DNA from: Watersipora subatra
Taxonomy: Eukaryota; Bryozoa; Gymnolaemata; Cheilostomatida; Watersiporidae
NCBI RefSeq assembly: GCF_963576615.1
Contig: NC_088708.1
Coordinates: 25,489,191-25,553,190, forward strand
Length of the DNA stretch: 64,000 nucleotides
Direction of reading: 5' to 3'
Part shown: positions 14,501 through 24,612 of the stretch, one piece after another
How positions within the stretch are numbered: position 1 is the first letter of the stretch
How the letters are laid out: the number at the start of each line of letters is the position of its first letter
Notes under the pieces: generated by a model
Seen by the model: only the letters and a program-made list of their open reading frames with translations
Databases searched by the model: none
What the model was told of the DNA's origin: nothing
Position numbers and translations under genes: made by a program

Positions 14501-17239
14501 GACCAATACCATTTCATCGCCAACAACAGAACTAACTGTAACAAGAGTAAAAAGGAAATATGAAAGGTCACATTAGTAGATATATCAAACATGGGCACTA
14601 TAAAAGGCAACTAACATGTTTAAGAAATAACAAAACATTTAATAGCAAAGTTCCATATCTCTGCCTCTCACATAATGACAGCTACAGCAAGTGTTCTAAT
14701 ATGTTCCTTTCAAACCATCCAACTGCTATGCTTTAAGATCAAATTATAGTACCCAACACTGATTCAATAGAAAGACAGAGGCAGCAACGCATAACAGGAA
14801 CCAACTAAAACAATTACAAAATGCCACAAAGCAAACTCTATGTTAATCCTCCATCTACCCTCACTTGGACGCATGTACTCACACACTCATGCATAAGTAG
14901 TTAGTATTACTCTATCAGTACTTCAATAGCACAAACTGTCCAAAACGCACGACCAAAGACAAGTGTGATGGTCAAAGGCCACCAACCTATAGTGTCCACA
15001 GAATTCATCACTCTATAGGAAGTGTAGAGGGTTAGCAAGGCCATCAGAATCAATAGAAAAACTCCGAGGGCAAAACCAGCTTGTTCAATGGCCCAAGGCA
15101 TGCTAAGCAATGAGGTTCCCATCATAGTGTTCCATATGCTGAAACTGTAAGTAACACATACAACACTGTGAGGGGTTGCTTAGTATGAATACAAAAAACA
15201 TGTCAAGGTAAAACGATTAACAATATTATTAATGTAAGAATTCCCATTTGCAAATTATAGTTCTTATTTCTTTTCAAAACGTCTGCTAATGAGATTGTTA
15301 AATGTGACATTAAAATCAATAATGACATAATATTATTACAAAACTTTCTCATAATCAAATGACGAGACTACCTGCTACTAGCTGACAGTGCTTACTGTCA
15401 TCCACCATCTACTAGCTGACAGTGTTTACTGTCATCCACCTGCTACTAGCTGATAGTGCTTACTGCCATCCACCTGCTACGAGCTGACAGTGCTTACTGT
15501 CATCCAACACAACTTATGCCATTCTGTATATTTGTATAGTGTTGAATTCTGAGACTGTCCTATTAAATTCCTATTTGTTTCCGCAAATGTGTTAGAGGTT
15601 TCAAAATCTTGCGTAAACTTTGCCCAGCATATTTGTATTTACCCTTCCACGAATATGACAAACATCATTTTCTATTCCCTGACACCAACACACTACATCT
15701 ACTGTCGTATGTTTCAGTTTATGAACTCTCTGTTACTACAACCTTCAATTCACTATCCCGACTCCTCCTCAATACTATTAGATTACCAACTTTTAAAACA
15801 CTTTTTTTTCAACTCGCTCAAAAATTCCTGATTTCTGTTTTTTCTAGTTTGGCGTGTCATAAAAACACATGATTTTGTTGAACATTGCTAATGTCAATAA
15901 AATGTTATACAAGCATTAGAACAATAAAGGCTCCTACAGTTTTACATTAGTTAAAACTCACAGATAATATATTAACATGCTACTTAAGAAACAGAGGGAT
16001 CATTTTAATCTGATCGATAACAGTGACAATGTTTGCCGCTGATGACATGTTAAACTGTTTGACATGTTGAACTGTTTGCCATGTTGAACTGTTTGCCATG
16101 TTGAACTGTTTGAAATAATAATATAAAAAAGGGTTAAATAGAAGTCAGTGCTAATATTTTTGGTAGTCAACAAAGACGTCATTTGGTCAGTTTTGCAATA
16201 GCCTTTCATACCAATTTTTGTCATAGCCGTTCTATGCTAATTTTTCCAACCAAATAAAAACTAGCACTTCATTGCCACTAATGAATAATAGAAGAGACAT
16301 AAAAATGCTTGAACAACTGAAATGGCAACCATAGAGGTACACATACATAGTGACAAGGCTGCCCTGCTTTCCCTCTGATGTAACTGGCACATGTGTCCAC
16401 AACTCCGCAGGAAGAACGTGATCAGGAATAGCCTAAAACAAGTTATGAGCAGAGATAACGGCTAATGTAACAGCAAAGTAAATATACTAATGTAACAGCA
16501 AAGTAAATATAACGACTAGGGCTAGATAAGTAAATATACCAATCTATTCTTCTCATTAGTAAACTACAAACTCTGGTCAACAGCAAAAACACTGATTGAA
16601 AACAAAATTTAAAAAATAGACACTTGATGACTGTTGACAACTCTGTGTCATATCATTGTACGAGTCATGAAAGGTAACTGACACTTGTTGGCTGTGCACA
16701 TCTCTGTGTCATGTATGAGACATGAAAAGTAACCAAGTGTAGTAGAATTTGGGAAAATCCATCAAGCAGGGATGTACTGAAACTGCAAGAACAAAAATAA
16801 GCTAGCAAACTTGCCATAGGATTGTCCGGATGTGCTGCCAGCCTGCAATAGTACTTGTATCTGCTGACCACAGCAGCATTTCTAATGCTGTCCTCATTGT
16901 ATGAATCATGGTTGATGGATGTGTGCACAAAGGGTCTCCTGTTCAAAGTAATCTGAGGTAGTTGTAAGTTTTCAATGGGAATCAGCACAACATTAACTGA
17001 GTCATTTCACACAATCTACACACCGAGATAAAATTGGATTCATGGTTGCTAGCTTTGTTTTTCAATTATGAAGTTATTCGAATGCTTGATATAGTCATCT
17101 GCAATATACTGCAAAATATCAGACTGTTAAAACTAGTTTGTACTCACCTAGAACCACTCCGATTAAGGTTAGTGGAAGAAGATGATGATGTCAAAGAGGA
17201 TGATAAAAGGGGTGAAGATTCGCTGACTCTCTCAACCAT
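2598..17239 (-). CDS. SLC38A9: SLC38A9-type lysosomal amino-acid transporter (13 exons, complete)
   Basis: Coding exons, in order: 17239-17148, 16938-16815, 16432-16341, 15138-14987, 14380-14210, 13339-13280, 10705-10460, 9723-9631, 9414-9308, 8633-8526, 7774-7626, 4472-4383, 2769-2598. They join in phase to 551 residues; human SLC38A9 has 561. The family is an 11-TM transporter on the lysosome that reports luminal arginine to mTORC1 through Rag-Ragulator. The cytosolic N-terminus holds a dileucine-type sorting signal (ESSPLL, residues 7-12). Segments aligning with the human Rag-Ragulator contact region are RRPF (31-34), KYYCRL (59-64) and IPDHVLP (74-80). TM1 carries WNTMMGTS (105-112), the family substrate-site signature. 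The TM3-TM4 luminal loop has N-glycosylation sequons NSS, NCT and NGT. An in-frame TAA nine bases before the ATG supports this start. Introns hold MITEs and five or more minisatellites. Confidence 0.95.
3303..4262. repeat. 21-bp minisatellite in SLC38A9 intron 12
   Basis: About 45 copies of a 21-bp unit (TTAAAGTACTCAGTCTATGAG) fill much of the last intron. Variants with GATAAAG or CTAAGAG recur in the same order several times, so multi-unit blocks have been copied. The minus strand is open for 188 codons of a repeating LSTLTHR heptad because the unit length is a multiple of three; this is not evidence of a protein. Confidence 0.97.
4745..5335. repeat. 25-bp minisatellite in SLC38A9 intron 11
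   Basis: About 23 copies of a 25-bp unit (CATGATACATGTGTATACTG then CCATA) with scattered substitutions. It is almost entirely short palindromes such as ACATGTGT/ATACATG. The overlapping long reading frames here follow from the repeat. Confidence 0.95.
6385..6775. repeat. 28-bp minisatellite in SLC38A9 intron 11
   Basis: About 14 copies of a 28-bp unit around GTCAAATTTTCATATTTATG. It ends just before the hAT-type MITE whose target duplication begins at 6788. Confidence 0.93.
6796..7532. mobile_element. hAT-type MITE (737 bp) with 8-bp target duplication
   Basis: The left end is CAGAGGTAGGCAACCTGCGG; the right end, reversed, is CAGGGTTCGGCAACCTTTTT. These imperfect terminal inverted repeats share GGCAACCT. 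Both sides are flanked by ATCTAGCT (6788-6795 and 7533-7540), an 8-bp duplication as hAT elements make. No transposase frame is present, so it is non-autonomous. It lies in SLC38A9 intron 11. Confidence 0.9.
11181..12080. mobile_element. Long-TIR MITE (about 900 bp) in SLC38A9 intron 6
   Basis: The ends are inverted copies of each other over roughly 150 bp. They start AGGTTTACTTGCAACAA and extend inward through TTACATTACAGTTATTTG to CGCCGCCATCAC. No coding frame is seen between them. The target duplication is not clear, so the superfamily is unassigned. A shorter relative lies at 34681-34894. Confidence 0.85.
13495..14245. repeat. 42-bp minisatellite made of the SLC38A9 exon 5 splice donor
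   Basis: About 17 copies of a 42-bp unit. On the minus strand each unit carries the last coding bases of exon 5 (CTATAATATAGTCTGCTTC, then ATATATG) followed by the donor GTGAGTGTTCAT. The copy at 14210/14209 is taken as the true exon end because it is the first donor and agrees with the SLC38A9 alignment. Several other copies keep an intact GGTGAGT. Others have lost it: TGGGGAGT near 14168, TGATGAGT near 14126, TGGAGAGT near 14000. The unit is 14 codons, and the exon 5 frame stays open through most of the array. Units left of about 13760 form a diverged subfamily. Confidence 0.95.
15370..15507. repeat. 34-bp tandem repeat in SLC38A9 intron 3
   Basis: Four copies of a 34-bp unit around GCTACTAGCTGACAGTGC, with CTGACAGT and ACTGTCAT forming short inverted pairs within each unit. 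Confidence 0.9.
16035..16110. repeat. 18-bp tandem repeat in SLC38A9 intron 3
   Basis: Four copies of TGTTGAACTGTTTGCCAT with minor changes. Confidence 0.85.
16433..16814 (-). other. GC-AG intron (SLC38A9 intron 2)
   Basis: The donor reads ATG|GCAAGT on the minus strand and the acceptor TTTTAG|GCT. GCAAGT is the usual context of a GC donor. It is the only choice that keeps phase 0 and joins HPDNPM to [10 protein letters not shown] as in the family. No GT donor nearby gives an acceptable join. Confidence 0.8.
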
Positions 17240-18303
17240 GATTTTTTATTTCAATTTAGCCTCAAGTCCCTACTAAAAAGGTACACACATGAATTCTACA
17301 AGCATTTCAAAATGCAAAAATTGAAAATGTTGTTTCCAGACTGACTTGAAACAATGAATTAAAACTCATAACAACATAAATCAGTGTTTCAAGATTGACT
17401 TACGAGCTTTATCACATAAGAAAACTTTACTGATAGCTCGCTATAAATAAGTTGATAGCTGTAACATACATGGTACTGAACACTTATTTAGTATATAATG
17501 GTGTCCGGTAAATAATTAAAAGTGGTGATTCAGTAACAGTCTGATAACTGTCAGTAACCACAACAACTGGGCCCAGAATGCTTCTGATTTTTCTAGAGCG
17601 GCTCAGACTTTTTATGTTTGCCGGATTGATATATTCTTTTCTTTATTGATATTTTCTTGTCTTGAAGCAATAAATTTAGCAACTACAGCCAGAACAAAAT
17701 CCAAAAAGGAACTGCTGTCATGCTGAATGCATAATCTAACGATAGTCAACATATTTCCTATTTTGTCTTATCAGCACTTAGCTAAAATCATAATAATTAT
17801 ACAGTTTAATTATTTATCTTCCAATGTGTCATTTACCATGTTACATTTGAACAAATAATTAATAGATATTAAAGGTTAGGCCATTTCATGGTTAATAGTT
17901 GATTGTTTTATGAAATTTCCATGAAATGTATTATGCCTTCCTTGTTACCTCTTTTGGTTCAGTAAAAGGATAAATGGCCCATTTAGTATTGTAACAAATG
18001 TTCTTAGTTAAGTGTATGTAGTATGGGTAAGTTTATAATAATGTCTAAACTGCTATAGGGTAAAATGCACAGAATGAATTTTAGTACATATGGTAAAAGG
18101 TAAATCAGAAAACCAGCGAAAGCTGTTGGCTAGGTTGGTATGATTTGGTCAAGATTGTACATCCTTAAACATGTATTTCCTTACAAACTTTTGAATTGAA
18201 GCATTGAGCTGCTAATTCAGTAGTTTTTATGTTACCTTCAAGAGATTTTGAACAAATAATACTGTGAAAGATGTAAGGACAAATGATTTTCAATTATTGT
18301 TGA
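17240..18303. other. Region upstream of SLC38A9, no gene seen
   Basis: AT-rich sequence that should hold the SLC38A9 promoter and any 5' untranslated exon. I cannot identify a convincing core promoter by eye. Confidence 0.4.
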
Positions 18304-18627
18304 AAAGCATATACTGATTGAATGTAGATATGAACAAAGCATATACTGATTGAATGTAGATATGAACAAAGCATATACTGATTGAATGTAGATATGAACA
18401 AAGCATATACTGATTGAATGTAGATATGAACAAAGCATATACTGATTGAATGTAGATATGAACAAAGCATATACTGATTGAATGTAGATATGAACAAAGC
18501 ATATACTGATTGAATGTAGATATGAACAAAGCATATACTGATTGAATGTAGATATGAACAAAGCATATACTGATTGAATGTAGATATGAACAAAGCATAT
18601 ACTGATTGAATGTAGATATGAACAAAG
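18304..18627. repeat. Near-perfect 32-bp minisatellite, 10 copies
   Basis: Ten copies of a 32-bp unit (GCATATACTGATTGAATGTA then GATATGAACAAA), identical as far as I can read. The homogeneity points to recent expansion or strong gene conversion. The long minus-strand reading frames here are artefacts: one 96-bp triple unit is open in all three frames. Confidence 0.97.
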
Positions 18628-18844
18628 AATTTAATTGTACAAAAACATTTAAAGTGCACCTCAAAAGTAAATCAAAGTTTTCAAAAATTAAAGCCGCCGC
18701 CCTTTTTATCCTTTTTCGCATCAGCTCTGCTTTTAGCTACTAAATGTTGACAGCCACAAACAACCGTACGCTTTGAAGCATTAAGGAACTGACAAGCAGC
18801 AACTCAAGGGAAAAGCAACTCACATTCACTTATAAAGTAATATA

Positions 18845-18960
18845 CAGTAACACCTCGTCTTATGTCCTATGATCACTTCAACATACGAGTTGTTCGACTT
18901 ATCGTGTTTCTCTAGAGATCAAGAATTTTCCAACATATAGCAACAAAATTTTTTTAAAAC
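18845..18960. mobile_element. Mariner-like MITE end (fragment)
   Basis: TACAGTAACACCTCGTCTTA, then CAACATACGAGTTGTTCGAC, resembles the end of the mariner-type MITE at 36148-36856 (TACAGTCATACTTCGACATA). I did not find a matching opposite end nearby, so only one terminus is supported. Confidence 0.4.
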
Positions 18961-20743
18961 AATGCAGTTTTATAAATAGGTACATATGTACGCAGTGTTC
19001 CTTCACATAATTAAGTTATGCAGTTGTCAAATAATGTCAAACAGCAGTTCATACTGATCGTTTTTAGCTATACAATCGTAAATACCAAAAAAATAGTGGT
19101 AGTAGTAATAGCAGTAGATAAAAGGCGAAACCTTTTTTAGAATTAAACCAGCAATAATATAAGTATACGCACAAAATATTCGGATAAATTTTAAAAAAAA
19201 TTATTTAGCCTCTAACTGCAATTCAATTAAACTACATTTAAAAAAAATGTGAGACCATTTTTGAGAGGCCACTTTCGTGAGATCATTTTTGAGAGGCCAT
19301 TTTTGTGACGCTCGAAAAGTGTCAGACTATTTTCAACAGCTTTAAGAAGACCTGATAGAGCTGCAAGAGCAGTTAAAAACATGTAAGTAAGAGGTTAGCA
19401 TAGTTGACCATGATCTGAGCCAAACCACCATTTCATCAAGTGAAAACTGATCTAGCGCCGTGTGTGATATCTCTGACAGCCATCAAAATCCTAAATACTA
19501 AAGATTTGGACTATTCCAGTCAGTAGAGAGCTAAGCATCATGCATTGTTGGAAAAGTTTAAACCAGGTCAAAAAATGTTCTGATTGTGAATTACTAGAAT
19601 TCACAACAAGTTTATTTCGTATAAACTGTACCATATTCAGTGCAAAAATGAAGTACAATATGTGTAATAATCACTGACAATTGTCCACAAACTACTGGCT
19701 TCACAAAAAGATTCGTGACTAGCGGCAGCTAGGTTGGCAGCATAGAGCTAAGATGAAGCTTGAGGAGAACTGCGATTGTTGTAACAGTGCATCTTGATTA
19801 AATAAGAATAGACATGGGCAATCATTTTGGAGGAAGTTATAAAAAAAAACAAACAAAAAAAGCATAGTAAACACAACAAAAATTCGCAAAAGTATCGACA
19901 GCTAGCAGTCGATGAGCAGTGTTAGCGACTTTTGCAGCCGATTAAACTTGAGATTTGTAAAGAAATAAAAATTTTGAGTTACAGTTGAATGGAAGCTTTT
20001 CTAGCAAAGATCAGAGCTGACTCGGATTAAAAGAGGAGGTAGTTCTAGAAGCCTGACTGATCATTCAAAATGTCAAATTTTTTCTTAGAATCTTGATCAA
20101 TGCAAAAACCACCGAGTAGAACATTAGCTGGACTCCAACTTTAAAGTGACTAGCAAAAAGTGACCTGGAGTGTGGAGATGACTGATAAACGCACTGGAGG
20201 TACATATGTGAACAACGGTGACAGACAAAAAAGACTTTTATAGAGGGTAAGCATTGTTAACAGTAGCAATCAATTTTGTGAACATATCTATTTTGTATAA
20301 TAACCTAAGGCAATAGGTAGGCATTGTTTTATACCATCCAATCCATGCACTGGCAGTTGATGTTTTACCACAAGTGTGAGTGACAGTCCTTCCAGTAGCC
20401 TCCATATCAACTAAGAATATCTTGTAAATTTCATTTGCCTGATCAGTTTCTTACCAAGCAGCAAACACAATTTGAGTAAATCTATTTGACCTTAAAGAAA
20501 TAGCGAACACATGAAAAATTAGGAAATTGATTACGGGTTAGGATTGATCAGGATATGATGGTGATTGGTTATTTCCTTTGTGTACGCTAAAGTTAGTATT
20601 TTATGCTACCACTAAAAAGCGTCTAATGCTGGGATGTTCTTGTGAAATATGCAGTAGCTAGACAAGTTGGCTAATCACCAGTTACACCATCAGATGAGGA
20701 ATAAATATTGGCAATACAACAAAACTGCCAGAGATCTGCGAAG
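18961..20743. other. Gene-poor stretch
   Basis: No exon or complete element recognised. A 33-bp two-copy repeat (GAGATCATTTTTGAGAGGCC) lies near 19250-19320. Confidence 0.4.
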
Positions 20744-20751
20744 TGCTAAAG

Positions 20752-23443
20752 CAGTGGTTCCCAACCTGGGGGAATCCCCCCAGAAACAATGTGGCATTTT
20801 AAAGGGGGAATTTTAGTTTTTATAATTTTGCATTTTGTGACCGCGCTTTTAAGCCTTAACAAAATCCTTGATGTGTTTTCTGTTCTCATTCCTCTTCTAT
20901 TACATGTATATTCTGGCTGTGGTAGTAGACCAAGTACCTTTTACTGTACATTCATTGTAATACAGTCTGCATGTTGGTACTGTAAATGTAATAATCTTTG
21001 CCAACAATTTGGAAAAATTCTAATAAGCCAGCTTGACCTTAATTAATGACATTAGTAACTAAGGTCAAACTAAGGCTTAATTTGACACTGTGCTGCTCAC
21101 CGTGCACATGTATTTGACACAAGGACACCCTCACTTATCAACTACGGCATCACATGTAAAAGAAAAAATCTGTAAGATTCTTTGTACAAGTATAATTAGT
21201 AACAAGTACATATATGTTCACATTATTGTTTCCTATTATCACTTATGTTATATCTTACTTGCTTTTCTGCAAATAAGTCACATAATCATACATCTATAGT
21301 AGTAGATCAAATAAAAAATATTAATATATTCACAGATGATTATTATTGTATACAAACAGATACTAGGTCGTTTATAATATTTTTCAGCTGCTGCTTTATT
21401 TTTACAACTATTAATTAGTGCAAGATGTCAAAGGCAAAGAAACAAACCTACACTGAGAGTTACTTGGATTGTGGGTTTTTGTATCTTATGAAAAACGGTC
21501 TTCGACTTCCGCAATGTGTGATATGCCTGAAAACTTTCTCAAATGACTTCAAGAGACCCTTTCAGTTGAAGCAACACTCGCAAAAAAATCACCCCACACT
21601 AGCTGAGAACGACCGGGATTCCTTTTAGTCCAAAGAGCGGCAAGTAAAGAGAAGTAGACTTGATGCAAATGGAGATATCTATGCTCATAGGTAGTAATGC
21701 ACTTATTACAGCTTTATACACTGTTTCCTACCATATTGCTCAGGGTAAAAAGCCACATACAATAGGAGAGACCCTGATCAAGCCATGTACGTTAGACTGC
21801 GCATCAATAGTACTTGAAAAACCAGCTGGGCAAAAATTTAAAGACCTCCCAGCATCCAACAACACTGTGAAGCGACGCATTGATGATATTGCAGCAAATA
21901 TTGAAGAGAAAGTAGTTGCTAAGATTAAACCATAACCATTTTGGGCCGTACAACTTGATGAGTCAACTGATGTTGCCAGTCTTTCCCAGCTATTGGTGTA
22001 CGGTAGGTATGTGCATGACAAATCCATTGAAGAGGAGTTTCTGTTTTGTTAGCCCTTAGAACAACTTCGGCAAGAGATGTGTTGAAAATAGTTGACAATC
22101 TCCTTAAAAAGGCCAAGTTAGGTTGGGATAATAAGTGTAATAAATTAATAAGTGTTGGAGCACTGGTGGAGCACCTGCTATGTTAGGATGTAGATCAAGC
22201 TTTGTAAAACAGATTAAGCACAAGAACCCTGATATAGAAAAAGTGCATTGCTTCATTCACTGCGAAGCATTGGCATCAAAAACTCTTCCACAACCGTTGA
22301 AACCAAACTTGGATGTGAACATAAAAGTTGTGAATTACATCAAAGCAGATCAACACTAAATACCAGAGTGTTCTTAGCACTATGTTCTGAAAGTGATGTC
22401 GTGTTTAAAACTTTGTTATTTCATACTGAAGCAAGGTGGTTGTCCAAGAGAAACATGTTAGGCAGGCTTTTTGAGCTACATCCGAGGTTATGAAATCTCT
22501 TAAAAGTAAAGGCCAGCATGAACTTTTGGCAGCTATGAAAGCATACCTGGTTGATACATTTGCCTCGCTAAACAAGTTGAATTTGAAATTACAAGGGAGC
22601 AATCATTTCCTTGTCTTTCATGACACCATTGATGCTTTTAAAGCAAAGCTGGTACTGTGGCATACACGAACCTGCACTGGGAACACGGTATCCTTTCCCA
22701 CACTCACTGAACTATTGGAAGACCAAACCTGCTCCAGGTAGTCTAGTGGCAACCATTACTGAACACCTGTCTGATCTCATAACAGAATTTGGATGCTACT
22801 TCCCTGAGCTACCTTCAGAAAAAAGAATATGAAATCCATTTCAATGTGCTGTTGAAGAAATTCCAGAAGAGCTACAATAGGAGTTTGTTGAGTTGGTCAA
22901 CATTTCTGCACTGAAAGATGATTTCAGATGAATGTCTATTGACCAGTTTTTGGCTTTCAGCAAGAAACATTTCTCCACTTATTGCTGGAAAGACAATAAA
23001 GATTCTGATGCCATTTAGCTGTACCTACTTACGCAAAGTAGGATTTTCATCAATGCTGCACCTTAAAAATGAGAAAAGAAATCGACTTGACCTTGAGAGT
23101 GACTTGAGATGTGCATTATAAAAAACAAAGCCTGATTTGTGTAAACTTGCACAGAAGCATCAGCAGGAGCGGTCTCATTTAAATTCATAATCTCACCCTA
23201 CACCCGTTGAGTGTACTGGAATAACAATAATGTTGACGTGATTTATTACTACATATGCTGCTCTCAGTTATTGAACAAATAAATACATGTATATATGATG
23301 CTGACCTACATATATGTACCTGTATAGCCCGTTCAGTGAATACAATATAGTATAGGTTCACACTTCACATTTTCCAGAAGGGGAATTTGTATTTGAAAAT
23401 TTTGCAAAGGGGTAAAAGCACAAAAAAAGGTTGGGAACCACTG
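20752..23443 (+). mobile_element. hAT transposon (2,692 bp) with exact ends and target duplication
   Basis: Terminal inverted repeats CAGTGGTTCCCAACCT (20752-20767 and, inverted, 23428-23443) match over 16 bp. They are bounded by the 8-bp duplication TGCTAAAG (20744-20751 and 23444-23451). The ends are typical of animal hAT elements. Inside is a decayed BED-finger transposase on the plus strand, described separately. Confidence 0.95.
21425..23121 (+). pseudogene. Decayed hAT transposase with BED-type zinc finger (ZBED5/FAM200-like)
   Basis: The first frame (21425-21628) starts MSKAKKQTYTESYLDCGF and holds a BED-like finger: CVIC, then HSQKNH. It stops at TAG (21626-21628). Similarity resumes in the next frame from 21660: AHIAQGKKPHTIGETL-type sequence reads HIAQGKKPHTIGETLIKPC. 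A TAA at 21933-21935 interrupts just before QLDESTD, the region of the first catalytic Asp. Later pieces, including ARWLSKRNMLGRLFEL near 22430 and FSSMLHLKNEKRNRL near 23046, lie in different frames. hAT transposases cut and paste their own element; this copy has several stops and frameshifts and should be inactive. Assignment rests on remembered family motifs. Confidence 0.85.
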
Positions 23444-23451
23444 TGCTAAAG

Positions 23452-23841
23452 GCTAAAAAATCCACCAAACACAAGAGAGGTACCTCTGTTCTATCGCTGT
23501 GTACCTTTCATGAAACGATTGCACAAACGAAGAGGAAGAGAGAGTTATATGCAAACTTTGTAGAACTCTACAAGGTGGTGTTAGCTGATTTTGATAAATA
23601 CGCTTCAAACAAAGCTAAGCTTTGTCTTCAAAAAACTAACAAAGCGAGGATGAGAAAAAGAGAATCTAGACATAAGACTAGTGGAAGAAGAGATATGCCC
23701 ATGAATGATTTGTCTTTAGGTTTAGAGCGTTATAGAGTGAAGCAGGGTAACATATCAGAGTCCCAAACTGATCTCTCTCTGCATTGCCACAAAACAGAAA
23801 AGCTTTGTAGGGTAAGTACAGCTGAGAAGCCTAGTTGAGAG
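23452..23841 (+). CDS. Orphan basic reading frame between two hAT elements
   Basis: An open frame of about 120 codons runs from the first hAT target duplication to a TGA inside the target duplication of the next element. The product is rich in Lys and Arg, with a charged segment KRKRELYANFVELYKVVLAD. I recognise no family. GTAAGT at 23812 could be a splice donor ending an exon at 23811. The upstream part of any gene would have been split by the hAT insertion at 20752. It may be an exon of an unknown gene, a fragment of an older element, or chance. Confidence 0.25.
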
Positions 23842-24604
23842 CATGCCTGCATTCCCTGGTTGCAAGTTGGGGCGGCAAATGTTAGGCGACTAGTTATGAA
23901 TACCTGGAGGTTTAGGGGGCAATTTAAACCCCCAACGAGGTTGGGGACAGCACCCCGAAGCTCTGGACCTTTTAAGCATCAACAACCCTCAAAGTATGCA
24001 TAAATGCAATTAATTGTAAGCATCAAAATCTACATAAATACATGTATATTGTTTATGGTTTATGGAAAGCGAAACTTGTTCATTATTCAACGAACACTAA
24101 TAAAATTACGATATAAAACTTATCACACTGCAGACATCTGTATGGGGCATTGACAGAACAAGAGCTATTACTTCTTTATTGCAATAGCTCTTGTTCTGTC
24201 AATGTATCCATGGCAAAATCTTTTACAGCTGATTCTGTATCTATTTCAACATGGTTATATATATGTGTAATATTAGAAGATTATTTAGACGAGCCTGTCC
24301 CATAGTGCTCCTTATCGATGTTTTGACTCGGTTATGTTATAAGGAAAATGCAAGTTTGGGGGTCTTCTTCACACCTCCACTATAAGCAAAAAGTTCAGTT
24401 TCCAAGTCTTAACAAAGTCTCACAAGATCACTAATTTGGCCAGACCACCACGGAGACAATATAAAATGCTAGTTGCTAGTAAATTAGTTGTTGGAAATTC
24501 CAAGTGAATGAGCTTAGACTGCAATTCTTAGTATTGAGCCGCCAAAAATCACTAAAAAGTTGGGACGGCTTAGCCGGCCAGCCGCCCCAGAGAATACAGG
24601 CCTG
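23842..24604. mobile_element. Second hAT-type MITE (763 bp)
   Basis: The left end is CATGCCTGCATTCCCTGG; the right end, reversed, is CAGGCCTGTATTCTCTGG (14 of 18 match). Both sides carry the 8-bp duplication GTTGAGAG (23834-23841 and 24605-24612). No transposase is present. A strong hairpin lies inside at 24148-24204. Confidence 0.88.
24148..24204. repeat. Near-perfect hairpin inside the MITE
   Basis: Arms of 24 bp beginning CATTGACAGAACAAGAGC pair with one mismatch around a short AT-rich loop. Confidence 0.9.
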
Positions 24605-24612
24605 GTTGAGAG

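Noticed and set aside
2598..17239. TMEM104 or another SLC38 member instead of SLC38A9
   Set aside because: The RRPF and IPDHVLP N-terminal segments, WNTMMGTS, and 13 in-phase exons totalling 551 codons fit SLC38A9 specifically.
18238..18721. Three overlapping minus-strand frames of 107-143 codons
   Set aside because: The 32-bp unit is free of stops in all frames, so openness is automatic.
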